A DNA stretch of 64,000 nt from Parapristionchus giblindavisi. Taxonomy: Eukaryota > Nematoda > Chromadorea > Rhabditida > Diplogasteridae. A program made the position numbers and the translations under genes. The first letter of the stretch is position 1, and each line of letters starts with the position of its first letter. Positions 1-10,753 of this stretch are shown here, one piece after another. The notes under the pieces were generated by a model. It had not been told where the DNA came from. It searched no databases and was given only the letters and a program-made list of their open reading frames with translations. The stretch covers positions 124,001 through 188,000 of the forward strand of contig CALSFV010000397.1 in NCBI GenBank assembly GCA_943737045.1, read 5' to 3'.

Positions 1-3000
1 GCATAAATACAGTATCATAATACGAAACAGTACTGAGAGATTAAAGATTGAAATCACAACAACACGTAAACATCTTTATTCGGTATCCGTCAATCAATAA
101 TTCACTGTATTACCTTGTCGAGTTTACATCGTTGTTGATCAATCAATATGATGCGTGAAGGACCTCATACTTTTCGAAAGACTCGGTCTGAAACAGTAAC
201 TATATAATTAAATCCATTATATTCGTCTTCAGCACAAATACAGTTTCATAATACGATACAGTACTGAGAGAAGATCAAAGATTAAAATCACAACAACACG
301 TAAACATCTTTATTCGGTATCGGTCAATCAATAATTCACTGTATTACCTTGCCGAGTTTACATCGTTGTTGATCAATCAAAATGATGCGTGAAGGACCTC
401 ATACTTTTCGAAAGACTCGGTCTGAAACAGTAACTATATAATTAAATCCATTATATTCGTCTTCAGCACAAATACAGTATCATAATACGATACAGTACTG
501 AGAGAAGATCAAAGATTAAAATCACAACAACACGTAAACATCTTTATTCGGTATCGGTCAATCAATAATTCACTGTATTACCTTGTAGATTTTACATCGT
601 TGTTAATCAATCAATATGATGCGTGAAGGACCTCATACTTGTCGAAAGACTCGGTCTGAAAAAATAACAATATAATTAAATCCATTATATTCATCTTCAG
701 CACAAACACAGTATCATAATACGATACAGTACTGAGAGATTAAAGATTGAAATCACAACAACACGTAAACATCTTTATTCGGTATCCGTCAATCAATAAT
801 TCTCTGTATTACCTTGTCGAGTTTACATCGTTGTTGATCAATCAATATGATGCGTGAAGGACCTCATACTTTTCGAAAGACTCGGTCTGAAACAGTAACT
901 ATATAATTAAATCTATTATATTCGTCTTCAGCACAAATACAGTTTCATAATACGATACAGTACTGAGAGAAGATCAAAGATTAAAATCACAACAACACGT
1001 AAACATCTTTATTCGGTATCGGTCAATCAATAATTCACTGTATTACCTTGCCGAGTTTACATCGTTGTTGATCAATCAAAATGATGCGTGAAGGACCTCA
1101 TACTTTTCGAAAGAGTCGGTCTGAAACAGAAACTATATAATTAAATCCATTATATTCGTCTTCAGCACAAATACAGTATCATAATACGATACAGTACTGA
1201 GAGAAGATCAAAGATTAAAATCACAACAACACGTAAACATCTTTATTCGGTATCGGTCAATCAATAATTCACTGTATTACCTTGTCGAGTTTACATCGTT
1301 GTTGATCAATCAATATGATGCGTGAAGGACCTCATACTTTTCAAAAGACTCGGTCTGAAACAGTAACTATATAATAAAATCCATTATATTCTTCTTCAGC
1401 ACAAATACAGCATCATAATACGATACAGTACTGAGAGAAGATCAAATATTAAAATCACAACAACACGTAAACATCTTTCTTCGGTATCGGTCAATCAATA
1501 ATTCACTGTATTACCTTGTAGATTTTACATCGTTGTTAACCAATCAATATGATGCGTGAAGGACCTCATACTTGTCGAAAGACTCGGTTTGAAACAATAA
1601 CTATATAATTAAATCCATTATATTCATCTTCAGCACAAACACAGTATCATAATACGATACAGTACTGAGAGATTAAAGATTGAAATCACAACAACACGTA
1701 AACATCTTTATTCGGTATCCGTCAATCAATAATTCTCTGTATTACCTTGTCGAGTTTACATCGTTGTTGATCAATCAATATGATGCGTGAAGGACCTCAT
1801 ACTTTTCGAAAGACTCGGTCTGAAACAGTAACTATATAATTAAATCTATTATATTCGTCTTCAGCACAAATACAGTTTCATAATACGATACAGTACTGAG
1901 AGAAGATCAAAGATTAAAATCACAACAACACGTAAACATCTTTATTCGGTATCGGTCAATCAATAATTCACTGTATTACCTTGCCGAGTTTACATCGTTG
2001 TTGATCAATCAAAATGATGCGTGAAGGACCTCATACTTTTCGAAAGAGTCGGTCTGAAACAGAAACTATATAATTAAATCCATTATATTCGTCTTCAGCA
2101 CAAATACAGTATCATAATACGATACAGTACTGAGAGAAGATCAAAGATTAAAATCACAACAACACGTAAACATCTTTATTCGGTATCGGTCAATCAATAA
2201 TTCACTGTATTACCTTGTCGAGTTTACATCGTTGTTGATCAATCAATATGATGCGTGAAGGACCTCATACTTTTCAAAAGACTCGGTCTGAAACAGTAAC
2301 TATATAATAAAATCCATTATATTCTTCTTCAGCACAAATACAGCATCATAATACGATACAGTACTGAGAGAAGATCAAATATTAAAATCACAACAACACG
2401 TAAACATCTTTCTTCGGTATCGGTCAATCAATAATTCACTGTATTACCTTGTAGATTTTACATCGTTGTTAACCAATCAATATGATGCGTGAAGGACCTC
2501 ATACTTGTCGAAAGACTCGGTTTGAAACAATAACTATATAATTAAATCCATTATATTCATCTTCAGCACAAATACAGTATCATAATACGATACAGTACTG
2601 AGAGAAGATCAAAGATTAAAATCACAACAACACGTAAACATCTTTATTCGGTATCGGTCAATCAATAATTCACTGTATTACCTTGTCGAGTTTACGTCGT
2701 TGTTGATCAATCAATATGATGCGTGAAGGACCTCATACTTTTCGAAAGACTCGGTCTGAAACAGTAACTATATAATTAAATCCATTATATTCGTCTTCAG
2801 CATAAATACAGTATCATAATACGAAACAGTACTGAGAGATTAAAGATTGAAATCACAACAACACGTAAACATCTTTATTCGGTATCCGTCAATCAATAAT
2901 TCACTGTATTACCTTGTCGAGTTTACATCGTTGTTGATCAATCAATATGATGCGTGAAGGACCTCATACTTTTCGAAAGACTCGGTCTGAAACAGTAACT

Positions 3001-6000
3001 ATATAATTAAATCCATTATATTCGTCTTCAGCACAAATACAGTTTCATAATACGATACAGTACTGAGAGAAGATCAAAGATTAAAATCACAACAACACGT
3101 AAACATCTTTATTCGGTATCGGTCAATCAATAATTCACTGTATTACCTTGCCGAGTTTACATCGTTGTTGATCAATCAAAATGATGCGTGAAGGACCTCA
3201 TACTTTTCGAAAGACTCGGTCTGAAACAGTAACTATATAATTAAATCCATTATATTCGTCTTCAGCACAAATACAGTATCATAATACGATACAGTACTGA
3301 GAGAAGATCAAAGATTAAAATCACAACAACACGTACACATCTTTATTCGGTATCGGTCAATCAATAATTCACTGTATTACCTTGTCGAGTTTACATCGTT
3401 GTTGATCAATCAATATGATGCGTGAAGGACCTCATACTTTTCAAAAGACTCGGTCTGAAACAGTAACTATATAATAAAATCCATTATATTCTTCTTCAGC
3501 ACAAATACAGTATCATAATACGATACAGCACTGAGAGAAGATCAAATATTAAAATCACAACAACACGTAAACATCTTTCTTCGGTATCGGTCAATAAATA
3601 ATTCACTGTATTACCTTGTAGATTTTACATCGTTGTTAACCAATCAATATGATGCGTGAAGGACCTCATACCTGTCGAAAGACTCGGTCTGAAACAATAA
3701 CTATATAATTAAATCCATTATATTCATCTTCAGCACAAATACAGTATCATAATACGATACAGTACTGAGAGAAGATCAAAGATTAAAATCACAACAACAC
3801 GTAATCATCTTTATTCGGTATCGGTCAATCAATAATTCACTGTATTACCTTGTCGAGTTTACATCGTTGTTGATCAATCAATATGATGCGTGAAGGACCT
3901 CACACTTTTCGAAAGACTCGGTCTGAAACAGTAAGTATATAATTAAATCCATTATATTCGTCTTCAGCACAAATACAGTTTCATAATACGATACAGTACT
4001 GAGAGATTAAAGATTGAAATCACAACAACACGTAAACATCTTTATTCGGTATCCGTCAATCAATAATTCACTGTATTACCTTGTCGAGTTTACATCGTTG
4101 TTGATCAATCAATATGATGCGTGAAGGACCTCATACTTTTCGAAAGACTCGGTCTGAAACAGTAACTATATAATTAAATCCATTATATTCGTCTTCAGCA
4201 CAAATACAGTTTCATAATACGATACAGTACTGAGAGAAGATCAAAGATTAAAATCACAACAACACGTAAACATCTTTATTCGGTATCGGTCAATCAATAA
4301 TTCACTGTATTACCTTGCCGAGTTTACATCGTTGTTGATCAATCAAAATGATGCGTGAAGGACCTCATACTTTTCGAAAGACTCGGTCTGAAACAGTAAC
4401 TATATAATTAAATCCATTATATTCGTCTTCAGCACAAATACAGTATCATAATACGATACAGTACTGAGAGAAGATCAAAGATTAAAATCACAACAACACG
4501 TAAACATCTTTATTCGGTATCGGTCAATCAATAATTCTCTGTATTACCTTGTCGAGTTTACATCGTTGTTGATCAATCAATATGATGCGTGAAGGACCTC
4601 ATACTTTTCGAAAGACTCGGTCTGAAACAGTAACTATATAATTAAATCTATTATATTCGTCTTCAGCACAAATACAGTTTCATAATACGATACAGTACTG
4701 AGAGAAGATCAAAGATTAAAATCACAACAACACGTAAACATCTTTATTCGGTATCGGTCAATCAATAATTCACTGTATTACCTTGCCGAGTTTACATCGT
4801 TGTTGATCAATCAAAATGATGCGTGAAGGACCTCATACTTTTCGAAAGAGTCGGTCTGAAACAGAAACTATATAATTAAATCCATTATATTCGTCTTCAG
4901 CACAAATACAGTATCATAATACGATACAGTACTGAGAGAAGATCAAAGATTAAAATCACAACAACACGTAAACATCTTTATTTGGTATCGGTCAATCAAT
5001 AATTCACTGTATTACCTTGTCGAGTTTACATCGTTGTTGATCAATCAATATGATGCGTGAAGGACCTCATACTTTTCAAAAGACTCGGTCTGAAACAGTA
5101 ACTATATAATAAAATCCATTATATTCTTCTTCAGCACAAATACAGCATCATAATACGATACAGTACTGAGAGAAGATCAAATATTAAAATCACAACAACA
5201 CGTAAACATCTTTCTTCGGTATCGGTCAATCAATAATTCACTGTATTACCTTGTAGATTTTACATCGTTGTTAACCAATCAATATGATGCGTGAAGGACC
5301 TCATACTTGTCGAAAGACTCGGTTTGAAACAATAACTATATAATTAAATCCATTATATTCATCTTCAGCACAAATACAGTATCATAATACCATACAGTAC
5401 TGAGAGAAGATCAAAGATTAAAATCACAACAACACGTAAACATCTTTATTCGGTATCGGTCAATCAATAATTCACTGTATTACCTTGTCGAGTTTACGTC
5501 GTTGTTGATCAATCAATATGATGCGTGAAGGACCTCATACTTTTCGAAAGACTCGGTCTGAAACAGTAACTATATAATTAAATCCATTATATTCGTCTTC
5601 AGCATAAATACAGTATCATAATACGAAACAGTACTGAGAGATTAAAGATTGAAATCACAACAACACGTAAACATCTTTATTCGGTATCCGTCAATCAATA
5701 ATTCACTGTATTACCTTGTCGAGTTTACATCGTTGTTGATCAATCAATATGATGCGTGAAGGACCTCATACTTTTCGAAAGACTCGGTCTGAAACAGTAA
5801 CTATATAATTAAATCCATTATATTCGTCTTCAGCACAAATACAGTATCATAATACGATACAGTACTGAGAGAAGATCAAAGATTAAAATCACAACAACAC
5901 GTACACATCTTTATTCGGTATCGGTCAATCAATAATTCACTGTATTACCTTGTCGAGTTTACATCGTTGTTGATCAATCAATATGATGCGTGAAGGACCT

Positions 6001-6298
6001 CATACTTTTCAAAAGACTCGGTCTGAAACAGTAACTATATAATAAAATCCATTATATTCTTCTTCAGCACAAATACAGTATCATAATACGATACAGCACT
6101 GAGAGAAGATCAAATATTAAAATCACAACAACACGTAAACATCTTTCTTCGGTATCGGTCAATAAATAATTCACTGTATTACCTTGTAGATTTTACATCG
6201 TTGTTAACCAATCAATATGATGCGTGAAGGACCTCATACTTGTCGAAAGACTCGGTTTGAAATAATAACTATATAATTAAATCCATTATATTCGTCTT
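1..6298. repeat. Twelve-monomer (about 2.8-kb) higher-order repeat, two copies plus a partial
   Basis: The rare monomer start GCATAAATAC, with ACGAAACAG instead of ACGATACAG, occurs at 1, 2800 and 5602. The spacings are 2799 and 2802 bp, about twelve monomers. The third copy skips one monomer: its second monomer already carries CGTACACATC, which is in the third monomer of copy two (near 3331). This nested 4-mer/12-mer organisation is typical of arrays evolving by unequal exchange. Confidence 0.85.
701..2566. repeat. Two tandem 933-bp four-monomer higher-order repeats
   Basis: The variant CACAAACACAG begins at 701 and recurs at 1634, exactly 933 bp later, which equals one 231-bp plus three 234-bp monomers. 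The same series of private variants follows in each unit: ATTCTCTGTATT, AAATCTATTATA, AAAGAGTCGG, TTTTCAAAAG and CTTTCTTCGG. A related copy of this four-monomer block recurs from about 4434 to 5367. Confidence 0.9.
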
Positions 6299-6559
6299 CA
6301 GCAGAAACACAGTATCATAATACGATACAGTACTGAGAGATTAAAGATTGAAATCACAACAACACGTAAACATCTTTATTCGGTATCCGTCAATCAATAA
6401 TTCACTGTATAACCTTGTCGAGTTTACGTCGTTGTTGATCAATCAATATGATGCGTGAAGGACCTCATACTTTTCGAAAGACTCGGTCTGAAACAGTAAC
6501 TATATAATTAAATCCATTATATTCGTCTTCAGCACAAATACAGTTTCATAATACGATAC

Positions 6560-6563
6560 AGTA
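6560..6563. repeat. Target-site duplication AGTA (LINE 3' side)
   Basis: The satellite reads ...ATACAGTA directly before the LINE tail. The same AGTA occurs at 10750-10753, where the monomer resumes. It is only four bases, so chance cannot be excluded, but it restores an uninterrupted monomer exactly. Confidence 0.75.
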
Positions 6564-6582
6564 ATTTAATTTAATTTAATTT
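6564..6582 (-). repeat. LINE 3' tail, pentanucleotide microsatellite
   Basis: Plus-strand ATTTA-type repeats (about four units) stand where target-primed reverse transcription would have begun. Short tandem 3' tails rather than poly(A) are characteristic of CR1/L2-type elements (family knowledge). Confidence 0.8.
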
Positions 6583-6827
6583 ATCATACATCAATAAGAT
6601 GCGACAACATTTGAAATAACAGATAAAAAGAGCTTGTGGGATAGATAGAAATTATCGGGAGAGGGGGAGGGTAAAGGGGAGGAGGGGAAGTGCAGCTCAG
6701 AAAAGACTCTGTATCAAAGATCAAACGGCGATCAATGACAGGTTAGGTTGGCAAGGCCTAGCGGTGGAGAGGTCCGCAATGATTCAATATATATCGGATT
6801 GAATCGAGAGAGTCTAGAATGAGAGCA
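6583..6827 (-). other. LINE 3' untranslated region with hairpin
   Basis: Non-coding interval between the ORF2 stop and the tail. It is purine-rich on the plus strand (6656-6690). It holds a perfect 8-bp stem, GATTCAAT/ATTGAATC, with a 9-nt loop at 6781-6805, soon after the ORF2 stop. A 3' UTR stem-loop could serve in recognition of the template by the reverse transcriptase (inference). Confidence 0.6.
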
Positions 6828-7580
6828 CTAAAGAGGGGTAATTGTGATTCCTAATTTCTCAATAAGATCTTGGGAGGAAAGCAATTTGGCTTTAATAACG
6901 GGAGTGCTACATTGTATGGTGGATGAATCAATAATACAATATAATTTAATCAGAAAACGAGCAACTCTAACAGAGAAAGATGATCTAAGATTTTCTCGTC
7001 TAGCGAGAGGGATATGGAAAGCAAAGCAAGATAAACGACCAAATGTGGGTTTAAATACAAAGAAATGACTAGCTGGCAAATCTATTTGACAACGAAGGAT
7101 CTTAAGAGCATAAATAATATCTATTACTGTTCTTCTGTGGTACAGAGATGGGAGAGAATACAAGGACAATCTAGCGGGGTATGAGGGAGGGAAACGAGGG
7201 AAACCAACAATACGATTACAGCGGTAAAATAGAAGACGAGTAAAAAGATGTGATATATTTTCTAATTTACGAACAAGACCTTTGGACGATGGGGACCACA
7301 CAGGGGAAGCATATTCAACTATGGGAAGAATGTAACATTTAAAAGCATGAATATAAACATCGGGTTTGGTACAAGAGATAGAACGGAATAGCAAATATAC
7401 TAATGAAGTAGCTTTCTTAGAGATAATAGAAATGTGTGATGAGAAATTGAGGAGAGGATCAAGAAATACTCCAAGGTCACGAATAGACTGAGAAGAAGGT
7501 AGAAGATGAGAATGAATGGAGTAAGGAAGAGATGGGTTATTTTTGCCTATATATAGTACAGTGCATTTTTTTTTGAGCAA
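6828..7580 (-). pseudogene. LINE ORF2, C-terminal part out of frame (post-RT domain)
   Basis: Open frame of about 250 codons that continues ORF2 after a frame change at the A9 run (7566-7574). It begins within KKCTVLYIGKNN, the usual segment right after the FADD motif and the WQLTV helix. It then runs through the thumb and C-terminal region, including IRDLGVFLD and VEYASPVWSPS, both widespread in CR1/Jockey-type reverse transcriptases. It ends at a TAG (6828-6830). The frame has no start of its own; the apparent start is a TTG inside the homopolymer region. The downstream frame is otherwise intact, so the break looks young or may be a homopolymer sequencing error. Confidence 0.88.
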
Positions 7581-9807
7581 CTGTTAACTGCCATTTTTTG
7601 CAGTAATCTAATACAGATGAAATCCCTTGCGAAAGTTGGAGATGAGAAGTCATAGGTTGTGTGTGACTATAAGTAGAAAACAGTTTGATGTCATCAGCAA
7701 AAAGACGAATGCCCACTAAAGGAAGAGTGTCTATAACCCTGGGTAGTTCCGAAAGATAGATTAAAAATAGCAATGGCCCTAAAACTGTACCTTGAGGAAC
7801 TCCTGATGTAACCTCCCTCTCGGAGGAGAGGGAGTTATCGAGACGTACTCTAAAACTTCTATTAGCTAAAAATGAATTAAACCATGTCAACAGATTACGT
7901 CTGATTCCGACAGACTCCAACTTGAATAGGAGTTTTGAGTGAGAAACGGAATCAAAAGCCTTAGCAAGATCAATATATATAACATCTGTACAGAGATCAC
8001 GATCAATGGATTCACGCCACGATTGAGTGCAATGTAAAAGTTGAGATACGGTAGATCGTCCAGACATAAAACCATATTGTTCCATGGGGATGATAGAATG
8101 GATATTACACCATTTCAAGATACGCGGTTTAAGGAAACGTTCCAAAACCTTACATGCAATTGGAGTGAGCGAAATGGGTCGAAAATGAGAGACATTAGAA
8201 GGCGAAGGTATCTTGGGTATTGGAACAATTGTGGCGATTTTCCACACTGAGGGAACCTGCCCTAAGGCGATAGAGAAATTGAATATAACGGAAAGAGGAT
8301 ATGCCAGAGACGAGGAACAATTCTTATAGATGATAGAAGGAATGCAATCGGAGGGCAAAGAACAGGAAGAGCTGACACGTTTAAGGAGATAACAAACATC
8401 CATGGGCATAATAGTAGGAATAGATAAAGACTGAGAGATTGATGAAGATAGTGGAGGGAGGGTAATATCATCAGTGGTATACATTGTCTGAAAGTAGTCA
8501 GCCAATGCATTGACCTTAGAATCAATAGATAAAAGAGGATTTCCAGAAGAATCACGTATACAGCCTATTTTGGTCTTTCCTTTCAGACGAGAGCTAAGGT
8601 AGTTATAAAATCCTTTGCCATGTAGTTTAGAAAGTATTTTATTTTCACGATTTCTAACAAACTTCCTTATCTCTCGCTGAAGGCGTGCGCAAACAGTGTG
8701 ATACAATGGACGAACAGGATGAAGATGGATCTTATTGAATAAAGCACGTTTATGTGAGATCAAAGATCGAATGTGTGATGGGTATTGATCGAAGGGAAGA
8801 GGTGCCTTGCAAATGGGAACATACTTGGGTAGAAGAGACAAAACATGAGAGGTAAATTTAGCATACAAGTCATCAATAGATGTAAAATCATTAAGTATTG
8901 AGTCCCAATCGGAAAGGAAAAATGCATTGTCTAAGAAATCAAAGTTTGTCTTACGATAGTTAAAAGTTGGAACATTGATTGAGGGGAGGAAGGGAAATGA
9001 GATAGAGAAAATAACACTTGAGTGGTCAGAGGATCCAAAGGGAGGAGATAAACAACACTTAGTTATGATTTCATCAGAAGATAAAATGAGGTCTAAATAG
9101 TTCTGAGCAAGAGTAGGGAATGGAACGTATTGTGAAAGGTTAAGAGCTTCGCATAAATCAATAAGAGATGATGCTTGACCATTGCCAGAAGGAGACGAAG
9201 TAGACCAATCAATGTGGAAGTTGAAATCACCTAACAGTACAATAGGATTATCGATCGATAGAAGGGAAGATAGACTATCAAACAGATCTGAATTAGACTG
9301 GGAAGTGGTATTTGGAGGGCGGTAGACTAATACTATACGAATTGTTGTGAGAGACAGAGGAGAAACAATATCGATTGCAATTATATCAGAAGATGATGTG
9401 GTACTAGTGGGAATAAGAGTTGCATAGAGATGGTCTCGTATGATAATACATACTCCACCACCCCTTCTCGCTCTATCACAACGAAAGACTCGATAAGGGT
9501 AATCCAAAATCAGTTCAGAGTCACCAATCCGCGTAGAGAGCCAGGACTCAGTTACAAATACGATATCAGGTTTAGATACAGATAATAGACAATGTAGATC
9601 AGGGAGTTTATTGACTAAGGAGCGGGAATTGAATAGAATACACGATAGAGAGGTGGAATCAGCAGAGGGAGAGGTAGAGGGAGAGGGAGAGGGAGAGGGA
9701 GAGGGAGAGGGAGAGGGAGAGGGAGAGGGAGAGGGAGAGGCAGAGGGAGAGGGAGAGGGAGCATGGACAGAAGACGATGATAAACGAAATGGATTAACAT
9801 AAGGCAA
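7537..9807 (-). CDS. LINE ORF2: endonuclease-reverse transcriptase, frameshifted at its 3' end
   Basis: About 756 codons as read. Residues 17-48 are a Ser-Pro repeat tract. An exonuclease-endonuclease-phosphatase fold endonuclease follows: FNSRS (N60), TESW (E87), LLGDFN (D194, N196) and SSDH (D261, H262). The reverse transcriptase covers about 515-745: FRPISLT, QYGFMSGRST, YIDLAKAFD (D613), SGVPQGTVLGPLLF and FADD (D705, D706). It would nick the target DNA and copy the element RNA there. The nominal start at 9807 is a TTG. The frame is open from 9897, overlaps ORF1 in the -1 frame and has no ATG before codon 442 (8484), so initiation must be non-AUG, by reinitiation or by frameshifting, or the start has been lost. 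The frame ends early because of one extra A near 7566-7574. Catalytic residues are all present. Confidence 0.9.
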   Translation of the reverse strand: MPYVNPFRLSSSSVHAPSPSPSASPSPSPSPSPSPSPSPSPSPSTSPSADSTSLSCILFNSRSLVNKLPDLHCLLSVSKPDIVFVTESWLSTRIGDSELILDYPYRVFRCDRARRGGGVCIIIRDHLYATLIPTSTTSSSDIIAIDIVSPLSLTTIRIVLVYRPPNTTSQSNSDLFDSLSSLLSIDNPIVLLGDFNFHIDWSTSSPSGNGQASSLIDLCEALNLSQYVPFPTLAQNYLDLILSSDEIITKCCLSPPFGSSDHSSVIFSISFPFLPSINVPTFNYRKTNFDFLDNAFFLSDWDSILNDFTSIDDLYAKFTSHVLSLLPKYVPICKAPLPFDQYPSHIRSLISHKRALFNKIHLHPVRPLYHTVCARLQREIRKFVRNRENKILSKLHGKGFYNYLSSRLKGKTKIGCIRDSSGNPLLSIDSKVNALADYFQTMYTTDDITLPPLSSSISQSLSIPTIMPMDVCYLLKRVSSSCSLPSDCIPSIIYKNCSSSLAYPLSVIFNFSIALGQVPSVWKIATIVPIPKIPSPSNVSHFRPISLTPIACKVLERFLKPRILKWCNIHSIIPMEQYGFMSGRSTVSQLLHCTQSWRESIDRDLCTDVIYIDLAKAFDSVSHSKLLFKLESVGIRRNLLTWFNSFLANRSFRVRLDNSLSSEREVTSGVPQGTVLGPLLFLIYLSELPRVIDTLPLVGIRLFADDIKLFSTYSHTQPMTSHLQLSQGISSVLDYCKKWQLTVAQKKMHCTIYRQK
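7566..7574 (-). other. A9 homopolymer frameshift in ORF2
   Basis: Nine T on the plus strand (A9 in the element RNA). Eight A would keep KKC-TVLYIG in frame with the upstream WQLTVAQ, so a single-base gain explains the split. Either a real mutation, a base-calling error or, less likely, a slippage site. Confidence 0.85.
9664..9759 (-). repeat. Hexanucleotide repeat encoding Ser-Pro tract in ORF2
   Basis: Plus-strand GAGGGA-type hexamers repeated about fourteen times with few interruptions. On the coding strand they give a (Ser-Pro)n stretch between the ORF1/ORF2 junction and the endonuclease. A 6-bp unit keeps the frame when it expands or contracts, so the linker can vary in length without breaking ORF2. 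Confidence 0.92.
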
Positions 9808-9833
9808 GGAATGAGGGAGGAAACCTAGACTAC

Positions 9834-10658
9834 CTAGTTTGATTGAATAGGAGATGAAGGAGAAGATGAGGAAAGAGAGGGCGGAAGATTGATCCTCTTA
9901 CCAGATTTGATATCCTCTTTATGCCAGATCTCGCCCTTGTAGACGACAAAAGGCGAGGAGGGATCACTCTTCCTGAACTCTCGTACAACTTGCCTGAGTT
10001 CAGCCTGTTTGGCCCTATCCTCTGCACTCAGACTACGTCGAATGAACACCTTTTGGAATTGGTTGTGTGTTCGAAGAACACGTCCATTCTTCAGTGCCGT
10101 GAGCAAGAAGGATCTGGCCGGAAGGACAACCTTGATTAGTCTGGGTCTTCCAGATGGTCGACCCATTCTGTACACTGATATGGGCGTGGCCTCAACAGAG
10201 AGTGCATCAAGAAGGGAGGAGATCTCCGATCGATCACTCTCGACCTTCTCAGATGGTGAGAGGTCGTTGGATGGCTCGTCCATACCGTATACGACTAAAG
10301 AACGAGAGCGGAGGTGGTCCTCCATAGACTGAGTAGGTACAACAGATTGAGAATGAGATAGGGATGAAGGAGGATTAGATGGAATAGATGATGAGGATGG
10401 TGGAGGGAACTGAGACTCATACGATTGACGAGCCTCTTGAAGTTCCTCTACAAAGGAGGCAAGAATAGAGATTAAGGAAGTCATAGAAGACCATAGTGGA
10501 GGAGGAATGGAAGGAGGGCAGTCCATCGTCGAAAACTCGATAGCCTTGACTACCGCGTCTTTGATAGACGGACGTCCCTTCTTATTAGGAGGAGATGATG
10601 AGGGAGAGGTAGAGGAAGGGGAATCAGAAACGCGACGAAGACCTTTGCGATTGGCCAT
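9834..10658 (-). CDS. LINE ORF1: RNA-binding protein with RRM-like domain
   Basis: 274 codons from a true ATG (10656-10658) to TAG. Residues 1-35 are basic and Ser/Pro-rich. About 50-80 may form a helical or coiled segment (LISILASFVEELQEARQ). About 82-112 is a Ser/Pro linker. About 117-235 resembles the RRM-like module of CR1-clade ORF1 proteins: RSRSLVVYGMDE, then ISVYRMGRPSG-RPRLIKVVL, VFIRRSLSAEDRAKQAELRQ. No CCHC knuckle is visible. The C-terminus is Ser/Pro-rich. It probably coats the element RNA and assists nucleic-acid annealing (family knowledge). The last 64 nt overlap the open ORF2 frame. Confidence 0.85.
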   Translation of the reverse strand: MANRKGLRRVSDSPSSTSPSSSPPNKKGRPSIKDAVVKAIEFSTMDCPPSIPPPLWSSMTSLISILASFVEELQEARQSYESQFPPPSSSSIPSNPPSSLSHSQSVVPTQSMEDHLRSRSLVVYGMDEPSNDLSPSEKVESDRSEISSLLDALSVEATPISVYRMGRPSGRPRLIKVVLPARSFLLTALKNGRVLRTHNQFQKVFIRRSLSAEDRAKQAELRQVVREFRKSDPSSPFVVYKGEIWHKEDIKSGKRINLPPSLSSSSPSSPIQSN

Positions 10659-10749
10659 TGTATGAGATCAAGAAAACAATCAAATATTGATTGACGGGAG
10701 AGAGAGACAAGAGGTCACCTCTCCCCGTGAGAGTAGAGAGGCGAGTGAG
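10659..10749 (-). promoter_or_regulatory. LINE 5' leader
   Basis: About 90 nt between the 5' junction and the ORF1 ATG. It is pyrimidine-rich on the element strand, with a short inverted repeat GAGAGGTGACCTCT around 10711-10724. It would have to contain any internal promoter, as in other full-length LINEs (inference). No specific promoter motif is recognised. Confidence 0.4.
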
Positions 10750-10753
10750 AGTA
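10750..10753. repeat. Target-site duplication AGTA (LINE 5' side)
   Basis: Partner of 6560-6563. Removing 6564-10753 rebuilds a normal 234-type monomer reading ACAGTACTGAGAG. Confidence 0.75.

Larger units (their letters stand above)
1..6563. repeat. Satellite array, 231/234-bp monomers (left block)
   Basis: About 28 head-to-tail monomers. Two length classes exist: 234 bp with GAGAGAAGATCAAAG and 231 bp with GAGAGATTAAAG at the same place, a 3-bp difference. Monomers differ by diagnostic substitutions such as TTGTCGAG versus TTGTAGAT, TTTTCGAAAG versus TTGTCGAAAG, and CTTTATTCGG versus CTTTCTTCGG. These recur in a fixed order and reveal higher-order repeats. No open reading frame longer than about 60 codons is present. 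The block is cut at its right end by a LINE insertion inside one monomer, and the same monomer resumes at 10750. Confidence 0.97.
6564..10749 (-). mobile_element. CR1-like non-LTR retrotransposon inserted in satellite
   Basis: A 4186-bp element on the minus strand. In order, it has a 5' leader of about 90 nt, ORF1 (RRM-like), ORF2 (endonuclease and reverse transcriptase), a 3' UTR of about 260 nt and a microsatellite-like 3' tail of ATTTA-type repeats (6564-6582) instead of poly(A). The satellite monomer is interrupted at GATACAGTA and resumes at AGTACTGAG, giving an AGTA duplication at both ends. The two-ORF plan, an apurinic-type endonuclease, no visible RNase H domain and a short repeated tail fit the CR1/Jockey group. 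The short leader may be complete or slightly truncated. ORF2 is disrupted, so this copy is probably not autonomous unless the break is a sequencing error. Confidence 0.93.

Noticed and set aside
1..6563. CRISPR-like array
   Set aside because: The whole 231/234-bp unit is repeated, with no variable spacers between short repeats, and the context is eukaryotic.
9611..9802. Glu-Gly and Leu-Pro repeat frames
   Set aside because: Alternative frames of the hexamer tract inside LINE ORF2.
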